Part shown: one piece after another, positions 7,565-16,877 of the stretch
Layout of the letters: each line of letters starts with the position of its first letter
Position numbering within the stretch: position 1 is the first letter of the stretch
NCBI GenBank assembly: GCA_014799405.1
Contig: JAAVIA010000013.1
Location: 1-58,532 of the forward strand
DNA from: Lachnospiraceae bacterium
GTDB lineage: Bacteria; Bacillota; Clostridia; Lachnospirales; Lachnospiraceae
Direction of reading: 5' to 3'
Length of the DNA stretch: 58,532 nt
The notes under the pieces: generated by a model
What the model saw: only the letters and a program-made list of their open reading frames with translations
What the model was told of the DNA's origin: nothing
Database searches by the model: none
Translations under genes and position numbers: made by a program

Positions 7565-8539
7565 TTAAAAATTTTCAAATTTCTTTGCAAGTTCATTAAA
7601 TTTATCTATATTTGAATTCACTCTGGCTTCCACACTTTTCATTGTTGACTGTGTTTTTAACCGCATCATGATTTCGTCATGGTCTATTTTTGCAAGTGCA
7701 GCTTCCATCTTTATGTAGTTTTCATCCATGTTAAATTTTGTGTTAATGGAACGAAGACCATCCTTTTCACCGAGCAACTGCCTGTAATCAATCGATTTTG
7801 AGGAAAAATCCAGTGTACCTTCCACAAGATTTCCAAGATCATAGCTTGGATATATTGTAACAAAATGTGCATCCGGCCATTTTGAAGCATCAAATACTTT
7901 GCCATGCTTTAAGCCTATGATAATAAACTCACGTATTCCTGCATCATAAAGGGGCTTTACGGGTTCATTGTCACATATTCCTCCATCCCTGTAATATCCT
8001 CCGTTAAATTCCACCGCCTCATATACAATCGGAAGCGCTGTGGAGGCGAGAAGAATTTTCTTTATGGTATCCTCGTCATAATCCTTTAAACGGGCATATT
8101 CAGGATTTGGCGCAACATTGTTTATGGAATTGTATATTTCCACGGCATCAGCATTTGTTCCGTTTGCATCTCCAATTCTGCACATAGCAGCATAAATATC
8201 ATACGGTGAATTTATAAGCTTCTCAAAATCAAGATATTTGGAAATCATTGCAAGCATTTCATCCCTTGAAAAATGAAAACGTCCATCCCTAAGCATTTCA
8301 AGGTCAACGTCAAATACCGTTTCCATATCTATATCTTTCCATGCGTCATACATAAGGTTTATGTCATCCATTGCGTAAAGCATTGCATTTACTGCACCAA
8401 TTGACACTCCCGATATTGCGCTTACATCCTCAAGCATCCCATTTTCCTTAAGAGCCTTTAAAACACCTATCTGATATGCACCCTTGCCACCGCCGCCGGA
8501 AAGCACAAGCCCGATTCCGCCCAACTTGTTTTCTGCCAT
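7565..8539 (-). CDS. Patatin-like phospholipase family protein
   Basis: This 324-residue cytoplasmic patatin-fold acyl hydrolase has the oxyanion-hole motif GLVLSGGGGKGAYQIG at its N-terminus, the nucleophile elbow GVSIG with S46, and the dyad aspartate D185 in YYRDGG. All catalytic elements are intact, so lipase or acyl-esterase activity is likely, with the substrate unknown. I place the start at the ATG at 8539, with GGGAGG seven bases upstream. An in-frame ATG nine codons earlier lacks a site and would add residues not typical of the family. No signal peptide is visible. Confidence 0.92.
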   Translation of the reverse strand: MAENKLGGIGLVLSGGGGKGAYQIGVLKALKENGMLEDVSAISGVSIGAVNAMLYAMDDINLMYDAWKDIDMETVFDVDLEMLRDGRFHFSRDEMLAMISKYLDFEKLINSPYDIYAAMCRIGDANGTNADAVEIYNSINNVAPNPEYARLKDYDEDTIKKILLASTALPIVYEAVEFNGGYYRDGGICDNEPVKPLYDAGIREFIIIGLKHGKVFDASKWPDAHFVTIYPSYDLGNLVEGTLDFSSKSIDYRQLLGEKDGLRSINTKFNMDENYIKMEAALAKIDHDEIMMRLKTQSTMKSVEARVNSNIDKFNELAKKFENF

Positions 8540-8604
8540 TTCATTACCTCCCTGAATGAATTGCATCGATTTATGATTTTTTTATTTATAATATATTCAT
8601 AGAG

Positions 8605-8830
8605 ATGAGTAAAACACACTATTTCTGAAATGTAGTTGTACAATATAGGCAATATCACAAGCAAGGCATTGGGGAGCCGTCGGTACTTAAAAAGCTTCGC
8701 TTTTTAATCATCATTTTGCTTCGCAAAATAACGATATAGACCGTTACGAGCGACGCATAGCAAAAGCGTGCCTTGCGGTGATTTGTCTATGTTGTACAAC
8801 GGACGTCTACGAAAATTGAGTTTTACTCAT
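8605..8830. repeat. Long imperfect palindromic element (MITE-like)
   Basis: This fills most of the 309-bp gap between the VWA and patatin genes. The outer arms begin ATGAGTAAAAC (8605) and end GTTTTACTCAT (8820-8830). The inner arms GTTGTACAATATAGGCAA and TTGTCTATGTTGTACAAC bracket 8635-8800. Inside are two short hairpins, AAAAGCTTCGCTTTT and ATTTTGCTTCGCAAAAT. The core segments TCGGTACTT and CCGTTACGAGCGA recur in the elements at 28744 and 46643, so this is probably a divergent relative with different arms. No protein is encoded. Confidence 0.7.
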
Positions 8831-8848
8831 TTTTATAAATTCAAAAAT

Positions 8849-10045
8849 CTACCTCGGTGCCATAAGCTTCGTAATGGCCTCCTTAAGCCCTTCAACCGTA
8901 AGCGGATACATATCATATATTTCCCCTAAGGTTCGCTCCGATTCCATCCATGCCAAGGAGTTTAATTTGCCGTGAAATCTTGGATTAAGCCATACGGCCT
9001 TCTTATATTTCTCCCTGAACATTTTATTCCATTCATAACCGCTTCGTCCATCATTGGGGCCTCGGTAATTTCCGTTAATATCAAAAAGCTCCTCCGGCGC
9101 CATCTGTGCATCGCCCACAATGATTACCTTGTAATCCTTGTCCGTATGGCGGAAAAGGTCGTCCAAATCAATCCAATTGCCATATTCACACTCTGCATCC
9201 TTGTAAACCTTGCTGTATATGCAATTGTGGAAATAATAGGTTTTTACATCCTTGAAATGATTTGCCTTGTGAACCGCCTGAAATAAATCGTTGCACATTT
9301 CAGCAAATGGCATCATGGTACCGCCGCAGTCAAAAAGTAAAAGAAGCTTTACGGAATTTTTTCTCGGCTTGTCAAATTCAAGCTGAAGATACCCGCCGTT
9401 GTTGCAGGTACTGTCTATTGTTTTATCAAGGTCAAGCTCAGTTTTTGCCACGTCAAGCCTTGCGGAAAACTGTCGAAGCTTTCTGAAGGCAACCTGAAAC
9501 TGACGTATATCTAAGGTCTTGTCATGTCTGAAATCCGCATATTTCCGCTCTCCCATAACCTGAAATGCAGAACGCATACCCGTCTGTCCACTGACGCGAA
9601 GCCCTCCCGGATTACGGCCGTCATGACCAAAGGCAGAGCCACCGCTTGTTCCGATCCAATAGTTTCCGCCGTTATGCTCCTCCTTCTGCTCCGTCACACG
9701 CTCACGGAACATACGCTTTGTCTCGTTCATGTCAACCTGCCTGTCAAAGCTGTAAATATCTTTATTTAATTTGCTTGTATCCATCTCGCCCTTGTCAAGA
9801 AATTTAAGAATATCCGCAGGGAGCTGTTCTTCGACATGTATATTTTTAAAATACTCCATAAAGGCGATGTCAAACTTATCGTAGTCTGATTCCGTCTTTA
9901 CAAGTATCATACGCCCAAGGTTATACATTCCCTCCAGAGAGGAATGGGCAAGCCCCCTGTCAAGAGCATCCATAAATGTAATCCATTCCGTCATGGATAT
10001 TTTTAAGCCTTTTTCTCTGCACACATATAAAAAATCTGTAAACAA
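8849..10045 (-). CDS. VWA domain-containing protein (CoxE-like)
   Basis: This is a 398-residue cytoplasmic protein. The C-terminal half holds a von Willebrand A-type fold with a MIDAS-like LLLFDCGGTMMPF motif, where DCGGT replaces the usual DxSxS, and the KVIIVGDAQMAPEELF segment typical of VWA proteins paired with MoxR ATPases. The N-terminal half is helical and charged. It starts with TTG one base after the stop of the MoxR gene, with GAGGAG seven bases upstream. Such pairs act as chaperone-like modules that insert cofactors or remodel partner complexes (family knowledge). No partner enzyme is encoded beside this pair. Confidence 0.85.
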   Translation of the reverse strand: MFTDFLYVCREKGLKISMTEWITFMDALDRGLAHSSLEGMYNLGRMILVKTESDYDKFDIAFMEYFKNIHVEEQLPADILKFLDKGEMDTSKLNKDIYSFDRQVDMNETKRMFRERVTEQKEEHNGGNYWIGTSGGSAFGHDGRNPGGLRVSGQTGMRSAFQVMGERKYADFRHDKTLDIRQFQVAFRKLRQFSARLDVAKTELDLDKTIDSTCNNGGYLQLEFDKPRKNSVKLLLLFDCGGTMMPFAEMCNDLFQAVHKANHFKDVKTYYFHNCIYSKVYKDAECEYGNWIDLDDLFRHTDKDYKVIIVGDAQMAPEELFDINGNYRGPNDGRSGYEWNKMFREKYKKAVWLNPRFHGKLNSLAWMESERTLGEIYDMYPLTVEGLKEAITKLMAPR

Positions 10046-10861
10046 TTATATTCTCCTCTTTTTTACAGTCTCTATGTCCTCGTCCTTCTTTATAAGCACT
10101 CCAAGATACGGAAGCTTTTCACGTAAGGTTTCAGGGTCCATTCCACCAACCATAAGGGCATTAAGCCAATCAATAAGCTCAGATGTGCTGGGCTTTTTCC
10201 TTACCTCCTTAATGCTTCTAATCCAATAAAACGTATCCATTGCATGCTTTAAAAGGTTCTCATCCATATTTTCAAAATGTACTTTTACAATTTCCTCCAT
10301 CTCCTCCTTTTCAGGGAAGCTTATATAGTGGAAAATGCATCGCCTTAAGAATGCGTCAGGTAGCTCCTTCTCGGCATTTGAAGTAATGATTACAATCGGT
10401 CTTGTCTTTGCCTTGATCGTCTCCTTTGTCTCATGGATGTAAAACTCCATTTTATCAAGCTCCCACAGAAGGTCATTTGGAAACTCAATATCTGCCTTGT
10501 CTATCTCGTCAATAAGAAGAATAACCTGCTCCTCAGACTTAAATGCCTCGCCAAGCTTTCCAAGCTTTATATATCTTGCTATATCCTCAACGCCTTCCTC
10601 GCCGAACTGACTGTCATAAAGACGCTGTATTGTGTCGTACACATAAAGTCCGTCCTGTGCCTTTGTTGTTGATTTGATGTTCCAAATGAAAAGCTTCATG
10701 CCAAATGCCTGGCTGATTGCCTCTGCAAGCATAGTTTTGCCTGTTCCCGGCTCTCCCTTTATAAGCAGAGGCTTCTCAAGTGTCCTTGCCACATCAACGG
10801 CAGCCATAAGCTCCGGTGAAGCAACATACTGCTTTGAACCTGTAAATTTCATGTCTGACAT
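10046..10861 (-). CDS. MoxR-family AAA+ ATPase
   Basis: This 271-residue AAA+ ATPase has Walker A GEPGTGKTMLAEAI, Walker B VILLIDEIDKAD, sensor-1-like IVIITSNAEKELPDAFLRR with the arginine-finger region, and a C-terminal helical lid. The order and length match MoxR/RavA-type ATPases. It forms a two-gene unit with the downstream VWA protein, whose start codon directly follows its stop. ATP-driven remodelling of a substrate delivered by the VWA partner is the expected role. The start ATG at 10861 has GGAG at suitable spacing. Confidence 0.9.
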   Translation of the reverse strand: MSDMKFTGSKQYVASPELMAAVDVARTLEKPLLIKGEPGTGKTMLAEAISQAFGMKLFIWNIKSTTKAQDGLYVYDTIQRLYDSQFGEEGVEDIARYIKLGKLGEAFKSEEQVILLIDEIDKADIEFPNDLLWELDKMEFYIHETKETIKAKTRPIVIITSNAEKELPDAFLRRCIFHYISFPEKEEMEEIVKVHFENMDENLLKHAMDTFYWIRSIKEVRKKPSTSELIDWLNALMVGGMDPETLREKLPYLGVLIKKDEDIETVKKRRI

Positions 10862-10895
10862 ACATTATTCTCCTTATTTTTTATTTTAATTTATA

Positions 10896-12137
10896 TTACT
10901 CTCTTATCTGCCCATTGCCATATATGATATATTTTGTTGACGTAAGCGCAAGTAATCCCATTGGACCCCTTGCATGAAGCTTCTGCGTGGATATTCCTAT
11001 CTCTGCACCAAAGCCAAACATAAAGCCGTCCGTAAATCTTGTTGAAGCATTTACATAGACACATGCGGAATCAATCTCTGCCAAAAATCTCTGTGCGCTT
11101 TCGTAATCCTCAGTTATAATAGCCTCTGAATGTCCCGTGCTGTAGTTATTGATATGCTCGACTGCTTCGTCAAGACTGTCTACTACCTTTGCTGATATTA
11201 TCCTTGCAAGATATTCTGTACCGTAATCCTCATCCATTGCAGGAATGATATAGTCTGAAATTGAGGCAGCACGTTCATCCCCTCTTATCTCACACTCATT
11301 TTCCCTTAACATGTCGGCAATAAGAGGAATTGCCTTATCTGCAATATCCTTGTGTATCACAAGTGATTCGCAGGCATTGCACACGCCAAGTCTCTGAAGC
11401 TTTGCATTTTTTATTATCGGTAACGCCTTTTCCATGTCTGCCCTTTTGTCTATGTAAATGTGACAGTTACCCGTTCCTGTTTCTATAACCGGAACAGTTG
11501 CATTTTCAACAATTGTCCTTATAAGCCCTGCTCCGCCCCTTGGTATAAGCAAATCAACATACTTGTTAAGCCTCATAAACTGCCTTGCAATCTCCCTGTC
11601 CGTGTCCTCAATAAGGGAAACTGCATCCTCCGTCACACCGCATGCCGCAAGGGTCTGCCTTATAACCTTTACAAGTGCAATATTGGAATGTATGCAGTCG
11701 CTTCCACCTCTTAAAATAACTGCATTTCCGGTCTTAAAGCAAAGCGCAAAGCCGTCCACCGTAACATTTGGACGTGATTCGTAGATAAAGCCTATAACGC
11801 CCATAGGAACTCGTTTTTGGCCGATAAGAAGCCCGTTTGGACGCTCCTTCATGGATATTACCTCTCCGATAGGGTCATCAAGACCTGCCACCTGTCTTAT
11901 CCCCTCTGCCATATCCTCTAATCTTGATTCCGTAAGTAAAAGACGGTCAAGAAGCGCCTCTGACATACCATTCTTTTTTGCTTCTTCCATGTCAATGGAA
12001 TTTGCAGCTATTATTTCATCCGCATTTTTTGTAAGTGCTTCAGCTACTGCATGCAATGCATTGTTCTTTTCAGTCTGTCCAAGCCTTGCAAGTATTCTTG
12101 AAGCAGCTTTCGCTTTTTTACCAAGCTCATTTAACAT
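10896..12137 (-). CDS. proA: Glutamate-5-semialdehyde dehydrogenase
   Basis: This 413-residue enzyme reduces gamma-glutamyl phosphate with NADPH to glutamate-5-semialdehyde, the second step of proline synthesis. Family segments visible are [35 protein letters not shown] and the catalytic-cysteine loop [13 protein letters not shown], together with the C-terminal [20 protein letters not shown]. Length is normal. It belongs to the same group as proB, YnzC and the folate cyclo-ligase, but a 96-bp gap separates it from the latter and could hold a promoter. ATG follows GAGGACACATAA. Confidence 0.97.
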   Translation of the reverse strand: MLNELGKKAKAASRILARLGQTEKNNALHAVAEALTKNADEIIAANSIDMEEAKKNGMSEALLDRLLLTESRLEDMAEGIRQVAGLDDPIGEVISMKERPNGLLIGQKRVPMGVIGFIYESRPNVTVDGFALCFKTGNAVILRGGSDCIHSNIALVKVIRQTLAACGVTEDAVSLIEDTDREIARQFMRLNKYVDLLIPRGGAGLIRTIVENATVPVIETGTGNCHIYIDKRADMEKALPIIKNAKLQRLGVCNACESLVIHKDIADKAIPLIADMLRENECEIRGDERAASISDYIIPAMDEDYGTEYLARIISAKVVDSLDEAVEHINNYSTGHSEAIITEDYESAQRFLAEIDSACVYVNASTRFTDGFMFGFGAEIGISTQKLHARGPMGLLALTSTKYIIYGNGQIRE

Positions 12138-12233
12138 TTATGTGTCCTCATTTCTTAGTATTGTTTACATAATATTTTTATTGGTTACCTTTGTTTTAAA
12201 TATGTCCTTCTTAAACATACCTGCATATTTATA

Positions 12234-12761
12234 TTAATTGGTTATAATTAAATCCGGCTTTACATCATGCTCCTCAACAGGAAGTTCCTCCACAAGCTGT
12301 TCCTTAAAGCACACGGCAACCTTCATACACATGGGATATTTCTTAAGATATGTGTCATAATATCCTCCGCCATATCCCAGCCTGTGTCCGTCCCTGGAAA
12401 ATGCCACCCCCGGCATAACAACAAGTGTTTTGTTATTGGGAGTAAGCTTCCTTTTCCCTGTGGGCTCAGGAATTCCAAATGCACCTAACCCAATGCTGTC
12501 TTTTCCCTCATACAAATAAAAATCCATGCGTTTATCAATGATTTTTGGAATGTATATGTTACCCACTTCCAAAAGCTCTGTAACATCCACTTCATTATTG
12601 ATTGGCATATAAAGACAAATGCTTTCCGCATCCTTATATAATGGACTTTTTTTCAGCTTTTCGCATATAATGTGGGATGCTTCCTTGACGTATAGAGCCT
12701 CCAAAGAACGTCTCACTGCAAGCATATGCTTTCGTATTTCTTTTTTGTTCGTTTTATTCAT
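12234..12761 (-). CDS. 5-formyltetrahydrofolate cyclo-ligase
   Basis: This 175-residue protein converts 5-formyltetrahydrofolate to 5,10-methenyltetrahydrofolate using ATP. It has the N-terminal basic KKEIRKHMLAVRRSL segment, the central VVMPGVAFSRDGHRLGYGGGYYDTYL signature and the C-terminal LPVEEHDVKPDLIIT, all diagnostic of the family. Its ATG overlaps the stop of the ynzC-like gene by one base (TAATG), indicating translational coupling. Length is typical. Confidence 0.95.
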   Translation of the reverse strand: MNKTNKKEIRKHMLAVRRSLEALYVKEASHIICEKLKKSPLYKDAESICLYMPINNEVDVTELLEVGNIYIPKIIDKRMDFYLYEGKDSIGLGAFGIPEPTGKRKLTPNNKTLVVMPGVAFSRDGHRLGYGGGYYDTYLKKYPMCMKVAVCFKEQLVEELPVEEHDVKPDLIITN

Positions 12762-12982
12762 TAAGCCTTCTTCCTTTTGGGAATATCCTTCGCATGGGTA
12801 ATGGAACCGTCCTTCTCCTTAATATCCACCGTATCAAGAGTTCCCCTTAAGTTTCTTTTAAAATCCTCTATATACTCACGCCTTAAAGCCTGTTGTTCCT
12901 CTTTTTCTTCGGGAGTAAGCCCTTCCGCGCTCTTGCTCTTTTTATATAATGCATTAATTCTCTGTATCTTTTCCTCGTTCAT
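12761..12982 (-). CDS. YnzC/DUF896 family protein
   Basis: This 73-residue basic protein matches the DUF896 (YnzC) family. It has an N-terminal helical hairpin (RINALYKKSKSAEGLTPEEK), then QQALRREYIEDFKRNLRGTLD and the VDIKEKDG tail. In Bacillus the family includes an SOS-operon member, but its molecular role is not established. It lies 37 bp after proB and overlaps the cyclo-ligase start by one base, so it is part of the same operon. ATG follows GAGGTAATC. Confidence 0.92.
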   Translation of the reverse strand: MNEEKIQRINALYKKSKSAEGLTPEEKEEQQALRREYIEDFKRNLRGTLDTVDIKEKDGSITHAKDIPKRKKA

Positions 12983-13019
12983 GATTACCTCTACACATCA
13001 TAATAATATTACCTTACCA

Positions 13020-13871
13020 TTACATAAGATACTTTTTGCCTACTATAAAATCAACCGTATCAAAATCCTCACTGTCATGGGCCAAAAACAGCGTTCCCAC
13101 ATCATCTCCGTCCATAAGTGAATTGATAAGACCAAGGTTGCCTGCATCTATAATTGCCATATCAGCACCTGAATCCGTTGCAATTCTTGCAGCAGCTATC
13201 TTTGTTGACATTCCACCCGTTCCGTACATGGTGTTTGAACCCTTTGCCATAGCTTTAAATTCATCTGTAATCTGCTCAACAACAGACAATTTTTCCGCAT
13301 CTGGATTTCTGTGGGGGTCATCCGTGTAAAAGCCGTCAATATCCGTGAGCAAAATGAGCAAATCCGCATTTATAAGATGTGCAACAATAGCGGAAAGCGT
13401 ATCATTATCACCAAATTCAATTTCCTCCGTTGCAACCGTATCATTTTCATTTACAACGGGAATAATGTCCTGTTGCAGAAGCTCATTCATTGTGTTGACG
13501 GCATTTCTGCGACGCTCATCATTTGTGATACAGTCGAAGGTGATAAGTACCTGCGCTGCCATATGGTTGTATTCCATAAAAAGCTTCTGATACATCATCA
13601 TCAGCTGTCCCTGCCCCACTGCGGCACACGCCTGCTTCAATGATACAGTCTTTGGCTTGTTTTTAAGCCCTAACGCCTGTATCCCTACGCCGATTGCCCC
13701 TGATGATACAAGAACAACATCCTTGTCCTGATTTTTCAGGTCACATATGATTCTTACAAGCTGCTCAAGCTTTCTGAAATCCACGCCGCCTGTTTCCTCA
13801 TGTATCAGTGATGATGAACCTATCTTAATAACTATTTTTTTCTTATCCTTAAGCTGTGTTCTGTAATTCAT
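13020..13871 (-). CDS. proB: Glutamate 5-kinase
   Basis: This 283-residue amino-acid kinase phosphorylates glutamate in the first step of proline synthesis. It shows the KIVIKIGSSSL nucleotide-binding start, VVLVSSGAIGVGIQ, and ENDTVATEEIEFGDNDTLSA for substrate binding. It ends after the kinase domain, so the PUA domain found in many homologues (about 370 residues) is absent. Such short forms are common in Clostridia. ATG follows AGAGGAAAAAATA. It begins the proB-ynzC-cyclo-ligase-proA group. Confidence 0.95.
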   Translation of the reverse strand: MNYRTQLKDKKKIVIKIGSSSLIHEETGGVDFRKLEQLVRIICDLKNQDKDVVLVSSGAIGVGIQALGLKNKPKTVSLKQACAAVGQGQLMMMYQKLFMEYNHMAAQVLITFDCITNDERRRNAVNTMNELLQQDIIPVVNENDTVATEEIEFGDNDTLSAIVAHLINADLLILLTDIDGFYTDDPHRNPDAEKLSVVEQITDEFKAMAKGSNTMYGTGGMSTKIAAARIATDSGADMAIIDAGNLGLINSLMDGDDVGTLFLAHDSEDFDTVDFIVGKKYLM

Positions 13872-13913
13872 TATTTTTTCCTCTATACCTTTATCGCCTT
13901 TATCATTGCAGCT

Positions 13914-15575
13914 TTATAAATTAAAGAGACTGTTAATATATCCTGCTACAGCCTCCGCCACCTTTATACCGTCAACTGCCGCCGAGGTTATCCCTCCTGC
14001 ATAGCCTGCACCCTCACCGCATGGGAAAATGCCACGGACATTTACACTCATAAAATCCTCCCCGCGAACAAGTCTTACCGGAGATGAGGTTCTTGTCTCT
14101 ATACCTGATAAAACCGCCTCATTGTCACTAAAGCCCTCAAGCCTTTCACCGTAGTAAATTATCCCTTCAATTATAGCATTATTTACAAATGCTGGCAAAC
14201 AGTTATTCAGGTTTCCAAATGTGTAGCTTCCCTTTATATTTGGCTTGATTATGCCAAATTCGGATGATAGTTTTCCTTCCCTGTAATCCCCAAAAAGCTG
14301 TACGGGAATGCTGCCCTTTCCTTCCCTGTAAGCAAGAGCCTCGTATTTTCGCTGAAATTCCATACCTGCAAGCACGCCGTAGTCCGAAAAGCCCTCCTTA
14401 TCAAAATCCTCAGGCGTTACATTTACAACAATTGCACTGTTTGAGTTAACCTCGTCACGGCCGTGGTTGCTCATGCCGTTTACAACGCTCTGTTCCTCTC
14501 CCGAGGATGCATTTACGACAAAACCCCCCGGACACATGCAGAAGCTATACACACTCCTGCCCTCACTGCTCCTGTATGTCATCTTGTAATCGGCAGCAGG
14601 AAGCCTTTTTGCTATATCACTGTCACCATACTGGGCATTATTTATCGTAGTCCGTAGATGCTCAATTCTAAGCCCAACCGCAAATGCCTTGGGTTCCATA
14701 TAAAGCTTTGCAGTGTTAAGGGCATGAAATGTATCTCTTGCGCTGTGTCCTATGGCAAGCACAAGGGCATCCGTATCAAGGTAAAAGTATTCCTGACCTG
14801 CCCCCTTATTTAAGCATTTGGCTTTCACCCTTAAATGCCCATTCCATTCCTCATATCCCTCAAATCTTGTCTCAAAAAGCACGCTTCCGCCCAGACTTAT
14901 AATGTCATTTCTCATGGCTTCCATAACGCTCTTAAGATAATCCGTTCCGATGTGCGGCTTGCTTACATATCCTATATCACAAGGTGCTCCGTACTGAATA
15001 AAATCCTTTACAACCGCCTGTATTCTTCCCTCTTTATCTTTTATACCCGTATTAAGCTTTCCATCGGAAAACGTGCCTGCTCCGCCTTCGCCGAAGGAAA
15101 CATTTGATTCAGGGTTGATTGCTTCTCCCTGCCAAAAGCCCTCTACATCCTGTTCACGCTCATTGACACATTTTCCACGCTCAAGGATAATGGGCTTATA
15201 GCCTGCCCTTGCAAGATATAGTCCGCAGAAATATCCTGCCGGACCTGCACCTACTATAACCGGAAAATGTACGCATTCCCCTGTTTTTTTAATCGGAAAA
15301 ACATATTCCTGCTTTTTAGTTGACATAATATTATTATTGTTTCTATTTTTATTTAAAATCTGTTTTTCATGCTTACTGGAAATTTCAACACTGTAACTAT
15401 ACGAGAGATTTTCCTTTTTTCGGGCGTCTATTGATTTTTTTACAATGCCCTCAAACGTATAATCCTTTGTACCGATTATCCTTTCAAGCTTTTCTTCCAG
15501 CATCTTTTTCTCTGATGCTTTGTCCAAATTATCTATCGCCGTTACGGGAATTTTTATCTGATTTATCCTAAGCAT
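13914..15575 (-). CDS. FAD-dependent oxidoreductase with DUF-type N-terminal domain
   Basis: This is a 553-residue FAD protein of unknown substrate. An N-terminal domain of about 100 residues precedes a Rossmann dinucleotide motif at about 105-135 (PVIVGAGPAGYFCGLYLARAG). GEGGAGTFSDGKLNTGI and a C-terminal IFPCGEGAGYAGGITSAAVDG, the second FAD-binding segment, are characteristic of the family often labelled NAD(P)/FAD-dependent oxidoreductase (YtfP-like in older annotation). The next gene, 18 bp downstream of the BaiN-like gene, is also a flavoprotein, so the two may share a transcript. ATG follows GGGGAGTGAAAT. Confidence 0.9.
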   Translation of the reverse strand: MLRINQIKIPVTAIDNLDKASEKKMLEEKLERIIGTKDYTFEGIVKKSIDARKKENLSYSYSVEISSKHEKQILNKNRNNNNIMSTKKQEYVFPIKKTGECVHFPVIVGAGPAGYFCGLYLARAGYKPIILERGKCVNEREQDVEGFWQGEAINPESNVSFGEGGAGTFSDGKLNTGIKDKEGRIQAVVKDFIQYGAPCDIGYVSKPHIGTDYLKSVMEAMRNDIISLGGSVLFETRFEGYEEWNGHLRVKAKCLNKGAGQEYFYLDTDALVLAIGHSARDTFHALNTAKLYMEPKAFAVGLRIEHLRTTINNAQYGDSDIAKRLPAADYKMTYRSSEGRSVYSFCMCPGGFVVNASSGEEQSVVNGMSNHGRDEVNSNSAIVVNVTPEDFDKEGFSDYGVLAGMEFQRKYEALAYREGKGSIPVQLFGDYREGKLSSEFGIIKPNIKGSYTFGNLNNCLPAFVNNAIIEGIIYYGERLEGFSDNEAVLSGIETRTSSPVRLVRGEDFMSVNVRGIFPCGEGAGYAGGITSAAVDGIKVAEAVAGYINSLFNL

Positions 15576-15593
15576 ATTTCACTCCCCAATTTT

Positions 15594-16835
15594 TTACAAA
15601 TTTAATGCAGCGCTCTCTCCTGCCCGTTTGCCTGACAATATTGCAAAGGTAAGGTTATAGCCTCCGCATATGCCGTCTATGTCAAGTGCTTCTCCGGCTG
15701 CATATACATGTTCCATGCCTTTCATTTTCATTGTATTTTTGTCAAGCTCTGAAAGCTGGATTCCTCCTGCCGTTACCTGTGCCTGCTCATAGTCCTTAAG
15801 CCCCTTTAGTTCCACCATAAAGCTCTTTATTTCGTCTATTACGGCTTTTATCTGCATATCAGACAGCGCCTTTGCCGGCGTCCTTGTATCTATGCCTGTT
15901 CTTTTAAGCAGAAAGCCTCCAAGCCTGTCATTGATAAATCCGTTTAATGCACCCAGTATTGTGCGTTTTTCCGCTTTTCTTATGCAACCTTCTATGTAGC
16001 CCTTGTCATATTTATCAAGAAAATCAACCTTAACCGTAACCCGTTTTCCCTCTGATATGGCCAAGCCTCCAATTGATGACAGATTAAATATCATGATTCC
16101 TGACAATCCATAATTGGTAATTTGAAGCTCACCGGTCTCAAATGCTTTTGGTTCATCATCAACAATAAGCCATGCGGATGCATTTGCCCTTACTCCTGCT
16201 ATATCCTTGAAATCCTCATCTACAATAAAAGGACAAAGTGCAGGTCTTAATTCAGACATTTTCACCCCAAGCTCCTTTATAATATTGTATCCGCTGTCGC
16301 CACCTCCAAGGGAAGCATAGCTTTTTCCTCCCGTGGCAATAATAAGCCTCTTTGCCCTAATAATATCGGTATCAAGCTTTATTATAATATTGGAGTTTTC
16401 ACCCGATTCTGTCTGCTTTTCATAGGCAACCGACTGTATATCCGCCTTTAATATGACTGTTACGCCACATTTTTTAAGCTCGTCTGTCATGGCCCAAACA
16501 ACGGCAGAAGCCTGATTTGAGACGGGATAAATATACCCGTTACGTTCATAGGTAAGAATACCCATGGATTCCATAAATTCTGAAATATCATAGGATGGCG
16601 CATCTCCAAGAACGCTGCTCAAAAATTCCGCATAATGAACGTCACATGAAAAATACACCTTTTCTAAATTAATATATGTATTTGACAGGTTGCATCTGCC
16701 GTTTCCCGTAGCATAAAGCTTCCTGCCAAGCTTATTGTTTTTTTCAAGTATAATTACATTTGAGCCTGTGCGTGCAGCAGCGATTGCAGCCGACATACCT
16801 GCCGCTCCGCCGCCTATAACACATACATCATACAT
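15594..16835 (-). CDS. BaiN/RdsA-family NAD(P)/FAD-dependent oxidoreductase
   Basis: This 413-residue protein is of the HI0933/BaiN type. It has the N-terminal CVIGGGAAGMSAAIAAARTG FAD motif, then LGRKLYATGNGRCNLSN, IATGGKSYASLGGGDSGY, and the C-terminal GEALDIDGICGGYNLTFAI segment typical of the family. Members reduce flavins or unsaturated substrates, but this one's substrate cannot be deduced. Length is normal. It is followed 18 bp later by the second flavoprotein. ATG follows CTGGAGGCGG. Confidence 0.92.
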   Translation of the reverse strand: MYDVCVIGGGAAGMSAAIAAARTGSNVIILEKNNKLGRKLYATGNGRCNLSNTYINLEKVYFSCDVHYAEFLSSVLGDAPSYDISEFMESMGILTYERNGYIYPVSNQASAVVWAMTDELKKCGVTVILKADIQSVAYEKQTESGENSNIIIKLDTDIIRAKRLIIATGGKSYASLGGGDSGYNIIKELGVKMSELRPALCPFIVDEDFKDIAGVRANASAWLIVDDEPKAFETGELQITNYGLSGIMIFNLSSIGGLAISEGKRVTVKVDFLDKYDKGYIEGCIRKAEKRTILGALNGFINDRLGGFLLKRTGIDTRTPAKALSDMQIKAVIDEIKSFMVELKGLKDYEQAQVTAGGIQLSELDKNTMKMKGMEHVYAAGEALDIDGICGGYNLTFAILSGKRAGESAALNL

Positions 16836-16877
16836 AAAATCCGCCTCCAGTATCTTGAACCATACACCAACAATACA

